Shown here: positions 10,178 to 19,251 of the stretch, piece after piece
Position numbering within the stretch: the stretch's first letter is position 1
Layout of the letters: each line of letters opens with the position of its first letter
NCBI RefSeq assembly: GCF_000974685.2
Contig: NZ_AP018738.1
Location: 868,001 to 932,000 of the forward strand
Reading direction: 5' to 3'
DNA from: Ferriphaselus amnicola
Lineage (GTDB): Bacteria; Pseudomonadota; Gammaproteobacteria; Burkholderiales; Gallionellaceae
Length of the DNA stretch: 64,000 nucleotides
Notes under the pieces: model-generated
What the model was told of the DNA's origin: nothing
The model's database searches: none
The model's input: only the letters and a program-made list of their open reading frames with translations
Made by a program: the position numbers and the translations under genes

Positions 10178-11272
10178 ATGATTGACTGTGGTAGTTCCAT
10201 GCCTACAAATGCGCCCATCAAGTCAGCGATCGAATTCAAACAGGCCGCTGACAAAACGGTTGTAGATTCCCGTGCGCGATTCCGTCAGGCCTTGTGTTGT
10301 GTGGTCGAACAGCGGCGAGGGCAATATCCAGACGAACGAAACTGTGAGGATATCCTTCACGATCTGGGCGATGAGCTTCCGCTGCAAGCGCCATGGCAAT
10401 TGCCCGCCGCTTCCCAGCAACCTTCAAATCTGACGGTCATTCTGGTTTCGGGGGTGTTGTGGGAATGCGTTTCGGGGACGGTGAATCCGTTCGGAGCGGG
10501 TAAAGGTGAGGAAGCAAGTGCTGCCGATTACGATTACTTGAAGCCACACTTTCCTGTCGTGGAAGTAGTTAAGGTCGCTGGGAGGGCTTCCTCTAAGTAC
10601 AATGGAAAAATAGTCGCCGATGCAATACATGAAAGCGTGTTGCATTACCCCAACAATGACATTGTGGTGGTTGCCTATTCCAAAGGGGCTGCTGATACGC
10701 TGGAAGCGTTGCGCCAAATGGGCGAGGCCAGCGCCGTGCCGGCTAATCTGAAGGCATTGGTGACGACGACTGGGGCGATCTACGGCAGCCCTTTGGGCGA
10801 CGAGTTGGATGGGATATATAAAACTCTATTTGCTAAACTGCCTTGGCCTTCATGCCGGCCGGTGGACGATCAGCCGATCGAGAGCATCTCGCGCAGTGCT
10901 CGTATGCATTGGATGGCAGATCATTGGAACGAACTCCCCAAGGGCATACGCTACTATTCACTCGGTGTTTACGATGCGCCGGAGAATCAGCATTGGGCGT
11001 TGTCCCCGCTCAGCAAGCATCTGGCTAAATTCGATGCGCGCAACGATAGTCATATGATCTACTCCGATCAGATACTTCCAGAGAGCCAATTGTTGGGTTA
11101 CATCAAGGCGGATCATTGGTCATTCGTGTTGCCGTTCAACCGCAATAAGCACCCGTTTTGGCGCCCGTTCTTCAACGATAACAACGCGTTCCCGCGTGAG
11201 GTTTTGTTTGAATCCCTCTTGCGTTATGTTGAGGCGGATATGAGCGAGGCAAATGCGGCCGAGTTACCCTGA
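10178..11272 (+). CDS. Putative alpha/beta-hydrolase-fold protein of unknown function
   Basis: A 364-residue protein without signal peptide. A central strand-turn-helix pattern, NDIVVVAYSKGAADTLEAL (about residues 160-178), looks like a nucleophile elbow (A-Y-S-K-G-A), preceded by TVILVSGVLWECVSG, which could be the first core strand and oxyanion region. A late His (ADHWSFVLPF) could complete a triad. The start at 10178 is supported by AGGAG five bases upstream; a TTG at 10145 extends the frame without a ribosome binding site. No specific family is recognised; lipase, esterase or a non-enzymatic hydrolase fold are all possible. It follows the decarboxylase by 69 bases and precedes the rplM promoter. 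Confidence 0.6.
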   Translation: MIDCGSSMPTNAPIKSAIEFKQAADKTVVDSRARFRQALCCVVEQRRGQYPDERNCEDILHDLGDELPLQAPWQLPAASQQPSNLTVILVSGVLWECVSGTVNPFGAGKGEEASAADYDYLKPHFPVVEVVKVAGRASSKYNGKIVADAIHESVLHYPNNDIVVVAYSKGAADTLEALRQMGEASAVPANLKALVTTTGAIYGSPLGDELDGIYKTLFAKLPWPSCRPVDDQPIESISRSARMHWMADHWNELPKGIRYYSLGVYDAPENQHWALSPLSKHLAKFDARNDSHMIYSDQILPESQLLGYIKADHWSFVLPFNRNKHPFWRPFFNDNNAFPREVLFESLLRYVEADMSEANAAELP

Positions 11273-11290
11273 TTATTCCCGCGATTTCGT

Positions 11291-11319
11291 TTGACACGGT
11301 TGCTTTCATTCAATAGAAT
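11291..11319 (+). promoter_or_regulatory. Sigma70-type promoter for rplM-rpsI
   Basis: TTGACA at 11291-11296 and TAGAAT at 11314-11319 are separated by exactly 17 bases, 37 bases ahead of the rplM start codon. This is an almost consensus housekeeping promoter and explains expression of the ribosomal protein pair independent of the upstream gene. Confidence 0.8.
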
Positions 11320-11356
11320 GCGCGCCTTTCGTAGTTCACTAGATTCAGGAAAAGCC

Positions 11357-11794
11357 ATGAAAACATTTTCCGCCAAGCCACATGAAGTCCAGCACGACTG
11401 GATTCTGGTTGATGCCAAGGATGCTGTGTTGGGTCGTTTGGCCAGCCAGATTGCTTCGCGTCTGCGTGGTAAGCACAAAGCGATTTACACACCTCACGTT
11501 GACACCGGCGATTTCGTCGTGGTTGTGAACGTGGATAAGCTGCGCGTGACCGGTAACAAGGCGCAAGCCAAGATGTACTACCGTCACACTGGTTATCCAG
11601 GCGGTATTTACGAAACCAATTTCACCAAGCTGCAACAGCGTCATCCACAGCGCGTGCTGCAAAAGGCGGTCAAGGGCATGTTGCCTAAGGGTCCTCTGGG
11701 CTACGCTATGCTGCGCAAGTTGAAGGTGTACGGTGGTGCAACTCATCCGCACTCTGCGCAACAACCGCAACCTACTGATCTGCTGAAGGCATAA
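11357..11794 (+). CDS. rplM: 50S ribosomal protein L13
   Basis: 145 residues, near the usual 142. Recognised from [20 protein letters not shown] at the N-terminus, [18 protein letters not shown] and [20 protein letters not shown]13 is an early-assembly large-subunit protein. The ATG at 11357 is chosen because it gives the family N-terminus; rpsI starts two bases after the stop codon, the standard L13-S9 operon. Confidence 0.98.
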   Translation: MKTFSAKPHEVQHDWILVDAKDAVLGRLASQIASRLRGKHKAIYTPHVDTGDFVVVVNVDKLRVTGNKAQAKMYYRHTGYPGGIYETNFTKLQQRHPQRVLQKAVKGMLPKGPLGYAMLRKLKVYGGATHPHSAQQPQPTDLLKA

Positions 11795-11796
11795 CC

Positions 11797-12189
11797 ATGA
11801 GCGTTACTTACAACTACGGCACAGGCCGTCGCAAGAGCGCGGTAGCCCGCGTGTTCATCAAGGCTGGTAAGGGCGACATCGTCGTCAATGACAAGCCTGT
11901 GGATGTGTTCTTCTCCCGTGAAACTGGCCGCATGATCGTGCGTCAGCCGCTGGAACTGACTGAAATGCTGGGCAAGTTCGACATTCTGGTGAACGTGTCT
12001 GGTGGTGGCGAATCTGGTCAAGCCGGTGCTGTGCGTCATGGCATCACCCGCGCCCTGATCGACTACGATGCAACGCTCAAGCCAGTGCTGAGCAAGGCTG
12101 GTCTGGTCACTCGCGATGCTCGCGAAGTTGAACGTAAGAAGGTCGGTCTGCGTAAAGCGCGCCGCAGGAAGCAGTTCTCCAAGCGTTAA
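11797..12189 (+). CDS. rpsI: 30S ribosomal protein S9
   Basis: 130 residues with the typical start [19 protein letters not shown], the [19 protein letters not shown] core and the very basic tail ending RRRKQFSKR that reaches the P-site tRNA. Second gene of the rplM-rpsI operon and followed directly by a hairpin terminator. Confidence 0.98.
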   Translation: MSVTYNYGTGRRKSAVARVFIKAGKGDIVVNDKPVDVFFSRETGRMIVRQPLELTEMLGKFDILVNVSGGGESGQAGAVRHGITRALIDYDATLKPVLSKAGLVTRDAREVERKKVGLRKARRRKQFSKR

Positions 12190-12204
12190 TCGCTGGAAAA
12201 CAGG

Positions 12205-12228
12205 AAAGCCGCCCTTGGGCGGCTTTTT
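12205..12228 (+). terminator. Intrinsic terminator of rplM-rpsI
   Basis: A 10-bp perfect stem (AAAGCCGCCC / GGGCGGCTTT) with a two-base nominal loop runs into a T run. It lies 15 bases after the rpsI stop, so argC needs its own promoter or readthrough. Confidence 0.88.
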
Positions 12229-12261
12229 CATTTATCATCGCGCAAAATTTAGGAGGTGCTC

Positions 12262-13290
12262 GTGATCAAGGTAGGTATCGTAGGTGGCACCGGTTATACC
12301 GGAGTGGAGTTGCTGCGCTTGCTGGCGCGGCATCCTCAAGTTCAATTGACGGCGATCACTTCGCGCGCCGATGCGGGTACGCGAGTGGATGCGATGTTTC
12401 CCAGCCTGCGTGGCTACGTCGATCTATGCTTCTCGCATCCAGACCAGTCACAGCTCGATCAATGCGACGCGGTATTCTTCGCTACGCCTAATGGCATAGC
12501 CATGCAGCAAGCGCGTGCCTTGTTGGACGCGGGTGTGCGGGTGATCGACCTCGCGGCTGACTTCCGTATCAAAGATATTCCGACTTGGGAGAAATGGTAT
12601 GGCATGGCTCACGCCTGCCCAGAGTTGGTGGCGGAGGCGGTGTATGGTCTGCCGGAAGTGAATCGTGAAGCGATCAAGACCGCGAGGCTGGTGGCGAATC
12701 CCGGCTGTTATCCGACTGCCGTGCAGCTCGGTTTTTTGCCGTTGATCGAAGCAGGATTGGTCGATACCTCCAACCTGATCGCCGATGCTAAGTCGGGCGT
12801 GTCTGGAGCAGGGCGCAAGGCCGAGATCGGCACCTTACTGGCTGAGGCCGCTGATAGCTTCAAGGCCTATGGCGTGCCTGGTCATCGCCATCTGCCCGAG
12901 ATCAAGCAAGGTTTGGCGCGCGCCGCCGGCAACGAGGTCGGTCTGACCTTCGTGCCGCACCTGACGCCGATGATCCGGGGCATCCACGCTACGCTGTATT
13001 CGCGCATCAAGACCGATGCTGACCTGCAAGCACTGTTCGAGCAGCGTTATGCCAGCGAACCGTTCGTGGACGTATTGCCTGCGGGCAGCCATCCCGAGAC
13101 ACGCTCGGTGCGCGGAGCGAACACCTGCCGCATCGCTGTCCACCGGCCACAAGGCGGCGATACTGTGGTGGTGCTGTCGGTGATTGACAATCTGGTCAAG
13201 GGTGCAGCGGGGCAAGCCGTGCATAACTTGAACCTGATGTTCGGCTTGCCGGAAGCTACCGCGCTGGATGTCGTACCCTTGTTACCGTAA
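12262..13290 (+). CDS. argC: N-acetyl-gamma-glutamyl-phosphate reductase
   Basis: The third enzyme of arginine synthesis reduces N-acetylglutamyl phosphate to the semialdehyde with NADPH. This 342-residue protein shows the Rossmann start [20 protein letters not shown], the catalytic cysteine in [29 protein letters not shown] and the HRHLPEI region. I use the GTG at 12262 because AGGAGG ends five bases upstream and it gives the normal N-terminus; a GTG at 12256 is inside the ribosome binding site. erpA follows after 60 bases, with what looks like its own promoter. Confidence 0.96.
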   Translation: MIKVGIVGGTGYTGVELLRLLARHPQVQLTAITSRADAGTRVDAMFPSLRGYVDLCFSHPDQSQLDQCDAVFFATPNGIAMQQARALLDAGVRVIDLAADFRIKDIPTWEKWYGMAHACPELVAEAVYGLPEVNREAIKTARLVANPGCYPTAVQLGFLPLIEAGLVDTSNLIADAKSGVSGAGRKAEIGTLLAEAADSFKAYGVPGHRHLPEIKQGLARAAGNEVGLTFVPHLTPMIRGIHATLYSRIKTDADLQALFEQRYASEPFVDVLPAGSHPETRSVRGANTCRIAVHRPQGGDTVVVLSVIDNLVKGAAGQAVHNLNLMFGLPEATALDVVPLLP

Positions 13291-13293
13291 GGG

Positions 13294-13321
13294 TTGCGTA
13301 GTCGTACAAGCTAACTATAAT
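13294..13321 (+). promoter_or_regulatory. Likely sigma70 promoter of erpA
   Basis: A perfect TATAAT at 13316-13321 has a weak -35 match (TTGCGT, 13294-13299) at 16 bases spacing. It sits 30 bases ahead of the erpA start codon. Confidence 0.5.
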
Positions 13322-13350
13322 GCTGCATCGTTAACGAATTGGAGTTCACC

Positions 13351-13701
13351 ATGAATGCTGTCACCGAAATGCAAGACCCGCTGCTGTTCACCGACAATGC
13401 AGCCAACAAAGTCAAACAACTGATCGACGAGGAAGGTAATGCTGATCTGAAACTGCGCGTATTCGTTACTGGCGGCGGCTGTTCCGGCTTCCAGTACGGG
13501 TTCACCTTCGATGAGATCGCCAACGAAGATGACACCGTGATGACCAAGAACGGCGTGCAATTGCTGATCGATCCGATGAGCTTCCAGTATCTGGTCGGCG
13601 CAGAGATCGACTACTCGGAAGGTTTGGAAGGTTCGCAGTTCGTTATCAAGAACCCGAATGCCACCACTACCTGTGGTTGCGGCTCGTCGTTCTCGGCATA
13701 A
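13351..13701 (+). CDS. erpA: Iron-sulfur cluster insertion protein ErpA (A-type carrier)
   Basis: 116 residues, typical length. The three conserved cysteines of A-type Fe-S carriers are present: one in [17 protein letters not shown] and two in [11 protein letters not shown] at the C-terminus. ErpA delivers [4Fe-4S] clusters to apo-enzymes such as IspG/IspH and respiratory proteins. The ATG at 13351 gives [18 protein letters not shown], as expected; a weaker in-frame start lies 12 bases upstream. Flanked 3' by a bidirectional terminator shared with dut. Confidence 0.95.
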   Translation: MNAVTEMQDPLLFTDNAANKVKQLIDEEGNADLKLRVFVTGGGCSGFQYGFTFDEIANEDDTVMTKNGVQLLIDPMSFQYLVGAEIDYSEGLEGSQFVIKNPNATTTCGCGSSFSA

Positions 13702-13732
13702 GTCATAGAACGTTCCCAATGCGGGTTCGAAT

Positions 13733-13760
13733 AATAAAGGGGGCGTAAGCCCCCTTTATT
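13733..13760. terminator. Bidirectional intrinsic terminator between erpA and dut
   Basis: A perfect 12-bp stem (AATAAAGGGGGC / GCCCCCTTTATT) with a GTAA loop. A/T runs at both ends allow it to stop erpA transcription rightward and dut-coaBC transcription leftward. Confidence 0.9.
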
Positions 13761-13778
13761 ACTTTCGTGATGGATATC

Positions 13779-14228
13779 TTAGTGCTTGCCGGTACTGCCA
13801 AAACCGCCTGCGCCGCGCTGACTCATTGGGAAATCATCCACCAGATTGAACTGCACTTGTAGCACCGGCACGATCACCAGTTGCGCCATGCGCTCCATCG
13901 GCATCAGAGTGAACGGATGATGGCCACGATTCCACAGTGAGACGAAGATTTGTCCTTGATAGTCCGAGTCGATCAGCCCGACCAGATTGCCCAGCACGAT
14001 ACCGTGTTTGTGCCCTAGCCCCGAGCGCGGCAGGATCATCGCTGCCAGATGCGGGTCGGACAAATGCAGAGCGATGCCGCTGGGAATTAGCTCGCACTGG
14101 CCGGGCTGGATAATCATAGTGCCGTCCACGCAGGCGCGCAGGTCGATGCCCGCCGAACCCAGCGTGGCGTAGGCGGGCGGATGCTCGTGCAAACGAGGGT
14201 CGAGAATTTTGACGTCCACTTTCTTCAT
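13779..14228 (-). CDS. dut: Deoxyuridine 5'-triphosphate nucleotidohydrolase (dUTPase)
   Basis: 149 residues, the length of homotrimeric dUTPases. Motifs in order: [15 protein letters not shown] (motif 1), [16 protein letters not shown] (motif 2), [18 protein letters not shown] (motif 3), [13 protein letters not shown] (motif 4) and the mobile C-terminal [11 protein letters not shown] (motif 5). It hydrolyses dUTP to dUMP, protecting DNA from uracil and supplying thymidylate synthesis. The start overlaps the coaBC stop by four bases (ATGA), so the two are translationally coupled, an order conserved in proteobacteria. Confidence 0.97.
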   Translation of the reverse strand: MKKVDVKILDPRLHEHPPAYATLGSAGIDLRACVDGTMIIQPGQCELIPSGIALHLSDPHLAAMILPRSGLGHKHGIVLGNLVGLIDSDYQGQIFVSLWNRGHHPFTLMPMERMAQLVIVPVLQVQFNLVDDFPMSQRGAGGFGSTGKH

Positions 14229-15421
14229 GCTGGTTTTCCTTTTCGGTAAAGTTGGGCAACGTGGCGCAGCAGCGTCCGTGCGAGGCTGAGTTTGTCGGTG
14301 CGCGGCAGCGGGTGTGCGCCGTCGTCGTCGAACAGGATGAGCTCGTTGTCGTCCGCGCCGATGGCAGTCTGCGCAAGATTGGCGGCCAGCAGCGGCAGGC
14401 GCTTGGCGCGACGCTTTGCCTGCGCGTACTCATGCAGGTTTTCGCTCTCGGCAGCAAAGCCGACGCAGAACGGCGCGTTCGGTAGCGAGGCGATACTGGC
14501 GATGATGTCAGGATTGGGGACGAGTTCGACAGTCAGCGGTGCGTCAGATTTCTTGATCTTTTGCTCGTTCGGTGATGCCGGGCGGTAATCCGCCACCGCC
14601 GCCACGCCGATGAAGATGTCGGTCTGAGCTGCGCGACGATTCACCGCGTCGGCCATTTCCAGTGCCGTGTTGACCGAAATGCGCTCCACACCTGTCGGTG
14701 CAGCCAGCGCCACCGGCCCAGAAACCAGTGTGACTGTTGCGCCCATTTCGCGAGCAGCGTGTGCGATGGCGTAACCCATCTTGCCCGAGCTGCGATTGGT
14801 GATGCCGCGTACCGCGTCAATTGCTTCGTAAGTCGGTCCGGCAGTCATCAAAAGCTTCACGCCCGTCAGCAGCTTGGGCTGGAAGTGGGCGATGATCTCG
14901 TCCACCAACTCCGCCGCTTCCAGCATCCGCCCCATGCCGGTTTCGCCGCAAGCCATATCGCCGCTGGCTGGACCGAGGAGGGGCACGCCATCGGCGGCGA
15001 GTTGCGCGATGTTGCGCTGCGTGGCTGGATTGCTCCACATCTGCTTGTTCATCGCAGGGGCGACCAGCAGCGGGCAATCGCGCGCTAGGCAAAGGGTGGA
15101 AAGCAAGTCGTCCGCCAGCCCGTGCGCTAGCTTGGCAAGGAAGTCGGCAGTGGCGGGCGCGATCACGATGACATCCGCTTCACGTCCAGAAGCGATGTGT
15201 GCCATGCCGTTGTCGGCTGCGTCCCACTGATTGGTCAGCACCGGATGGCCGGACAGCGCCTGTAGCGTAGTTGGCGTGATGAACTGCGTCGCCGCTTGCG
15301 TCATCGCTACCTGCACATCAAACCCCTGCTTGAGCAGCGCCCGTACCAGTTCCGCCGCCTTATAGGCTGCGATACCGCCGGTGATGCCGAGCAGGATGCG
15401 CTTTGTATTTGCTTGCTTCAT
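14225..15421 (-). CDS. coaBC: Bifunctional phosphopantothenoylcysteine decarboxylase / phosphopantothenate-cysteine ligase
   Basis: About 398 residues with an N-terminal flavoprotein CoaC half ([38 protein letters not shown], catalytic-region Cys in [13 protein letters not shown]) and a C-terminal CoaB half ([53 protein letters not shown]). It carries out two consecutive steps of coenzyme A synthesis. The start is uncertain: the ATG at 15421 gives [13 protein letters not shown], and another ATG four codons upstream (15433) is equally possible; neither has a strong ribosome binding site. Confidence 0.96.
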   Translation of the reverse strand: MKQANTKRILLGITGGIAAYKAAELVRALLKQGFDVQVAMTQAATQFITPTTLQALSGHPVLTNQWDAADNGMAHIASGREADVIVIAPATADFLAKLAHGLADDLLSTLCLARDCPLLVAPAMNKQMWSNPATQRNIAQLAADGVPLLGPASGDMACGETGMGRMLEAAELVDEIIAHFQPKLLTGVKLLMTAGPTYEAIDAVRGITNRSSGKMGYAIAHAAREMGATVTLVSGPVALAAPTGVERISVNTALEMADAVNRRAAQTDIFIGVAAVADYRPASPNEQKIKKSDAPLTVELVPNPDIIASIASLPNAPFCVGFAAESENLHEYAQAKRRAKRLPLLAANLAQTAIGADDNELILFDDDGAHPLPRTDKLSLARTLLRHVAQLYRKGKPA

Positions 15422-15534
15422 AATGGCGCGCATCTTAACAAGAAACCAGCCATGCTTGGGCTTTCAGTGACGACTTCCTCTCCTGCTGCGTAAGAGAAGC
15501 GGAATGTCGCGGCCCAGTCGGCATGTCGGTGAGC

Positions 15535-15555
15535 AGGGGCGGGCTATTTGCCCCT
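15535..15555. repeat. Inverted repeat in the coaBC-radC gap
   Basis: AGGGGC and GCCCCT form a 6-bp stem around a nine-base loop. It has no T run on either strand, so it is not an obvious terminator. It lies just left of a second, larger nested palindrome (15580-15630). Confidence 0.45.
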
Positions 15556-15579
15556 CTCCAAGCCTAAAGTAGACTACCC

Positions 15580-15630
15580 TGAGTCATTCATGTAGGCCGG
15601 AAGGCCTAGCCTAGCGGCATATATGACTCA
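15580..15630. repeat. Nested inverted repeat upstream of radC
   Basis: An outer perfect 8-bp inverted repeat (TGAGTCAT at 15580-15587, ATGACTCA at 15623-15630) encloses an inner 6-bp inverted repeat (TAGGCC at 15593-15598, GGCCTA at 15603-15608, loop GGAA). The two nested arms span 51 bases about 55 bases before radC. It could be a protein binding site, an RNA structure or a small repetitive element. Confidence 0.6.
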
Positions 15631-15684
15631 ACTTTACGATGTGTTACCGTTGTCCATCTTGTTGATTTGGCAAGGAGGGCAACG

Positions 15685-16359
15685 ATGAGCATCGTTGATT
15701 GGCCGGCGGGCGAGCGTCCGCGTGAGAGGTTGTTGGAACGCGGTGCGGCCGCTTTGTCCGATGCCGAGTTGCTAGCGATCTTTTTGCGCACGGGAGTGGT
15801 GGGTAAGAGTGCGGTGGATCTGGCGCGAGAATTGTTGCAGCGCTTCGGTTCGTTGACGCAGATGTTTGCCGCTAGTGAGTCAGACTTCTGCGCGTTGCAC
15901 GGCATGGGGCAGGCGAAATTCGTGCAGTTGCAGGCGGTGCTGGAGATGTCACGGCGGGCGTTGGGGGAACAGATGCAAAGCAGCGATGCGCTGAGTTCAC
16001 CGGCGGCAGTGCGTAACTACCTGCGGCTGTTGCTGGGCGGACGCGGACAGGAGGTATTCGTGGTGCTGTTCCTTGATGCGCAGCATCGCGTCATCGCGGC
16101 AGAAGAGCTGTTCCACGGCACGTTGACGCAGACCAGCGTGTATCCGCGAGAAGTGGTGAAGCGGGCACTGCATCACAACGCAGCGGCGACCATCTTTGCC
16201 CACAATCACCCTAGCGGGGTGTCCGAACCCAGCCAGTCCGACCAGTTGCTGACCGATGCCCTCAAACAGGCTCTAGGGCTGGTGGACGTGCGGGTGCTGG
16301 ATCATTTTATCGTGGCAGGCAGCGGCTGTTTGTCGTTCGCTGAGCGTGGGCTGTTGTGA
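15685..16359 (+). CDS. radC: RadC family JAB/MPN-domain protein
   Basis: 224 residues: an N-terminal helix-hairpin-helix region ([42 protein letters not shown]) and a C-terminal JAB1/MPN-like metal-binding domain with [18 protein letters not shown], the HxHP signature, plus LLDHFIVAG-type end ([21 protein letters not shown]). RadC-like proteins are widespread; despite the name a repair role is doubtful and the biochemical function is not settled. The ATG at 15685 has AAGGAGG spaced six bases upstream, so I reject the TTG at 15667. Confidence 0.94.
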   Translation: MSIVDWPAGERPRERLLERGAAALSDAELLAIFLRTGVVGKSAVDLARELLQRFGSLTQMFAASESDFCALHGMGQAKFVQLQAVLEMSRRALGEQMQSSDALSSPAAVRNYLRLLLGGRGQEVFVVLFLDAQHRVIAAEELFHGTLTQTSVYPREVVKRALHHNAAATIFAHNHPSGVSEPSQSDQLLTDALKQALGLVDVRVLDHFIVAGSGCLSFAERGLL

Positions 16360-16438
16360 AATTAGTTGAACGTTTCCATCTGGAATTGTTCCAATCAACT
16401 TCTGTCAGTGTGCGCTAATGACTATTGAAGGAATTCAG

Positions 16439-17122
16439 ATGATTTTCAGGCAATTATTCGATACACCCTCTTCCACGTTGACCTATCTGATCGCCGATGA
16501 TCGCGGTGCTGCCGTCATCATCGATCCTGTGCTGGAGCAGGCTGAGCAATATCTTGAGTTGCTGAATGAGCTTAAGCTGACGCTGGTATGGGCTTTGGAT
16601 ACGCATATCCATGCGGATCACATCACTGGTGCAGACGCGCTGAAACAGCATACCGGTGCGACCACAGTGATTGCGGCGAACTGCGGTGCTAGTGGTTATG
16701 ACCGCCAACTGGTGGATGGCGAAATTCTGGTGTTCGGCGACGAATCTCTGCGGGTGATCGCCACGCCGGGACATACGTCGGGCAGCTTGTGCTACATATG
16801 GCGTGACCGGCTGTTTACCGGAGATACTTTGATGATCAATGCCTGCGGGCGGACTGACTTCCAGCGCGGCAGTTCGACGGAGATGTATCGCAGCATCACG
16901 CAAAAGCTGTTCATCCTGCCAGACGAGACGCTGGTCTATCCGGGGCATGACTACAAGGGGCGGCGAGTGAGCAGTATCGGTGAGGAAAAGGTACTCAACC
17001 TGCGCATCGCAGGAAAGTCGGAGCAGGAGTTCTGCGACATCATGGACAATCTGAATCTAGCCACGCCGAAGCGGATGCATGAGGCGGTTCCAGCGAATCT
17101 GTTGGGCGGTCGGGTGGAGTGA
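16439..17122 (+). CDS. MBL-fold metallo-hydrolase, ETHE1/persulfide dioxygenase-like
   Basis: 227 residues with the metallo-beta-lactamase metal motif THIHADHITGA (HxHxDH, near residue 56), later metal ligands in VIATPGHTSGSLCYIW and LVYPGHDYKG, and the subgroup sequence LFTGDTLMINACGRTDFQRG. These are the features of the single-iron persulfide dioxygenases, which oxidise glutathione persulfide to sulfite; the glyoxalase II family is the main alternative. The ATG at 16439 has AAGGA upstream and gives the usual MIFRQLFD start; an ATG at 16418 is less likely. No rhodanese or sulfide:quinone reductase gene is adjacent. Confidence 0.85.
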   Translation: MIFRQLFDTPSSTLTYLIADDRGAAVIIDPVLEQAEQYLELLNELKLTLVWALDTHIHADHITGADALKQHTGATTVIAANCGASGYDRQLVDGEILVFGDESLRVIATPGHTSGSLCYIWRDRLFTGDTLMINACGRTDFQRGSSTEMYRSITQKLFILPDETLVYPGHDYKGRRVSSIGEEKVLNLRIAGKSEQEFCDIMDNLNLATPKRMHEAVPANLLGGRVE

Positions 17123-17124
17123 AA

Positions 17125-17151
17125 GAAGCCGGGAGATCCCGGCTTCATTTT
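17125..17151. terminator. Intrinsic terminator between the metallo-hydrolase gene and the yceI-like gene
   Basis: A 9-10-bp stem (GAAGCCGGG / CCCGGCTTC) immediately after the stop codon of the metallo-hydrolase is followed by ATTTTTCC on the + strand. The genes converge here, so it may act in both directions. Confidence 0.8.
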
Positions 17152-17173
17152 TCCTTGAGAGGCTGGAGCTGAC

Positions 17174-17740
17174 TTAGTCCTTATAGGCTTCGATCTCGAA
17201 TACCAGTTTGATGTCGTCACCTACGCCCGGCAGGAAAGACTTCATACCGAAGTCGGAGCGCTTGATCTGAGTGCTGGCTCCAGCGCCGCATTCTTCTTTC
17301 TTGCTCATCGGATTCGTACCGCACTTGAAGCTGTCGATGGTCAGCGTGACGGGCTTGGTCACGCCCAGCAAAGTCAGGTTGCCCTGTACGCTGGCTGGAG
17401 TATCGCCCTTGAAGTGAATGCTACCCTTGTAACTCAACGTGGGGAATTCGGCAGCGTTGAAGAAATCTGGCGATTTCAGGTGGTCGTCGCGTTTGGCTAG
17501 GCCCGTGCTGATCGAAGCGGCATCGATAGTGATGTCCACGGTGCCGGTCTTGGCAGCCTGATCGAACGTGACCTTGCCGCTGCTCTTATCGAAGCGGCCT
17601 TGCAGCGTAGAAAAGCCTAGGTGGCTGACGCTGAAGTGCGGGTAAGTGTGGGTTGGATCGACGGTGTAATTTGCGGCGAGTGCGGAGACGGGCAAGATGA
17701 GCGCAGCAAGCAGAGTCGAGATCAGTGTGTGTTTTTGCAT
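17174..17740 (-). CDS. YceI family periplasmic lipid-binding protein
   Basis: 188 residues with a clear Sec signal ([20 protein letters not shown], cleavage after ALA) followed by the YceI lipocalin-like barrel: [52 protein letters not shown] and [17 protein letters not shown]. YceI proteins bind isoprenoid-type lipids in the periplasm and several are stress- or base-induced. The ATG at 17740 is preceded by AAGGAG; the reading frame continues upstream but that region belongs to the membrane protein gene in another frame. A pair of cysteines ([14 protein letters not shown]) could form a disulfide. Last gene of the marR-membrane protein-yceI unit. Confidence 0.92.
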   Translation of the reverse strand: MQKHTLISTLLAALILPVSALAANYTVDPTHTYPHFSVSHLGFSTLQGRFDKSSGKVTFDQAAKTGTVDITIDAASISTGLAKRDDHLKSPDFFNAAEFPTLSYKGSIHFKGDTPASVQGNLTLLGVTKPVTLTIDSFKCGTNPMSKKEECGAGASTQIKRSDFGMKSFLPGVGDDIKLVFEIEAYKD

Positions 17741-17763
17741 GGTGTTTCTCCTTTGGGTTGAAG

Positions 17764-18588
17764 TTAATACGGAGGGGTACCGGCGATACGCCAAGTCAGG
17801 TAGATCGCTCCCGCTGCGCAGGCAGTTGAGAGTGTGACGAATAGAACGCTTTGCAGCCGAGGCTTGCCATCCGCCAGCGGTAACCCGCATAGCGGTGGGA
17901 TCAGTGCTAGGCAGGCGAGGGCATACCAGGGAAGTTGTGCCGTGAGTGAGCCTAGATAACCGATCAGACCCGCACCTACCACCAGTGGAAGGATGAAGTT
18001 CCGGCGCAATGGCAAGGGGCGGTTGTGGATCAGATGGAGCGATACGACTGCAGCGGCGGCAGCGGCAAGCGCTAGGCCATATGCGCCTAGTAGCGCAGAT
18101 GATCCGATCAAAGCCGCGCCGCCAGTGCCGACACCTAACCCGACCCCGCAACTGGCGCTGCGGATCGGCATGTCATGCAGACGATCACCCCAGTACACCA
18201 GCCAGCCTAGATAGAGTGCGCCACTGCTGCCGAATAACAGCATCTCCTGCAACTCTTTCTGTTTCAAGATGCTGAACGCCATCCATACAGCCGCAGTGGC
18301 TGCGGAAAGTGCAAGTGCTGCGGTGAGCCATTTGGGCTTGCTGAAACTCAGTGGGATGGCCAGTGCTGCGGCACCCAACGTGAGTATCACCAGCTTGCGT
18401 GAGCTGGTCAGCGGGTCGATGGCAAAGCCGCCGACCAGTTGTACCGTGAGGGCGAAAGCCACGACTACGGCCAAGCCGCTCAGGCGAGGTTTGGACAGCA
18501 GCATGGCGAGTAGTAGTGCGGCCAAGAATGGTGCGATACCCGCCTGAAAAACGGGATGTTCCAGCCAAGATTGCATGTATTCCATCAT
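17764..18588 (-). CDS. Polytopic membrane protein of unknown function
   Basis: 274 residues, almost entirely hydrophobic, with about nine predicted transmembrane helices separated by very short loops (for example [33 protein letters not shown]). No catalytic or transport motif is recognised. It starts inside the last codons of the marR gene (ATGA overlap) and ends 23 bases before yceI, so the three genes are very likely one transcript controlled by the MarR protein. A role linked to the YceI lipid-binding protein is an inference from position only. Confidence 0.75.
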   Translation of the reverse strand: MMEYMQSWLEHPVFQAGIAPFLAALLLAMLLSKPRLSGLAVVVAFALTVQLVGGFAIDPLTSSRKLVILTLGAAALAIPLSFSKPKWLTAALALSAATAAVWMAFSILKQKELQEMLLFGSSGALYLGWLVYWGDRLHDMPIRSASCGVGLGVGTGGAALIGSSALLGAYGLALAAAAAAVVSLHLIHNRPLPLRRNFILPLVVGAGLIGYLGSLTAQLPWYALACLALIPPLCGLPLADGKPRLQSVLFVTLSTACAAGAIYLTWRIAGTPPY

Positions 18589-19031
18589 GGCTCACTACCG
18601 AGTGAGGGAAACGCACGATGAAGGTCATGCAATGCGCGTTCGATGCGGTCAAAGTCGGATTGCTGGAAGCCAGCGAATGCCTGTTCGATATATGCGACAT
18701 GGGCTGGGAATACTTGGTTGAACAGCACTTCGCCTGCTGGGGTGAGTTGTACGATCTGACTGCGAGCATCCGTTGACGATGCCATGCGCCTGACTAGCCC
18801 CTTGTCTGTCAGGCGATCAACTACTCCAGTTAAGGTGCCTTTGGTGATCAGCGTCTTTTCGCCCAGACGCTTGAAACTCATGCCGTCCGTATTGCCCAGT
18901 GTAGCGATGATGTCGAACTGGGATAGTGTTAGGTTGAGTGTGCGCAGGTGACGTGCCGAATGTATCTCGAACGCTTGGTAGGTGCGGACCAATTCACGGA
19001 TCGCGGGTAAGAATGGTTTGCTGATGGCCAT
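18585..19031 (-). CDS. MarR family transcriptional regulator
   Basis: 148 residues with the winged helix-turn-helix of MarR proteins: LSQFDIIATLGNTDGMSFKR, LGEKTLITKGTLTGVVDRLTDKGLVRR (recognition helix) and the wing SSTDARSQIVQLTPAGEVLF, flanked by dimerisation helices. It probably represses its own operon, which also encodes a membrane protein and a YceI protein; a matching palindrome lies 50 bases upstream. The inducer is unknown. Confidence 0.92.
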   Translation of the reverse strand: MAISKPFLPAIRELVRTYQAFEIHSARHLRTLNLTLSQFDIIATLGNTDGMSFKRLGEKTLITKGTLTGVVDRLTDKGLVRRMASSTDARSQIVQLTPAGEVLFNQVFPAHVAYIEQAFAGFQQSDFDRIERALHDLHRAFPSLGSEP

Positions 19032-19080
19032 AGGACTAGGGGCTGCGGTTTTGAGTTTGGCGAATTATGTTCTAGTTAGT

Positions 19081-19100
19081 ACATAAGTCAATACTTATGT
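19081..19100. promoter_or_regulatory. Candidate MarR operator (8-4-8 palindrome)
   Basis: ACATAAGT and ACTTATGT form a perfect 8-bp inverted repeat with a CAAT centre, in the gap between the divergent marR-like gene (start 19031) and htpX (start 19252). The 20-bp size and centre-to-centre distance match typical MarR dimer sites. That the neighbouring regulator binds here is an inference. Confidence 0.65.
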
Positions 19101-19251
19101 GAAATACTCGGAAACTATCTGGGAGAAAGTCGGTCGTATCCGGCGCGAATGCTTGAAAACGAAAATCCTGTCCCCCATCTCAGGCGGTGCGGGCGGACGT
19201 TAATGGTAAAATTTGTGTCCCGCGACACCTGTTATCTGGAGTAAAAAACAT

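Noticed and set aside
17741-18151. N-terminal extension of the YceI protein
   Set aside because: The frame is open, but the ATG at 17740 has a strong ribosome binding site and a signal peptide; the extension lies antisense-free but out of frame within the membrane protein gene.
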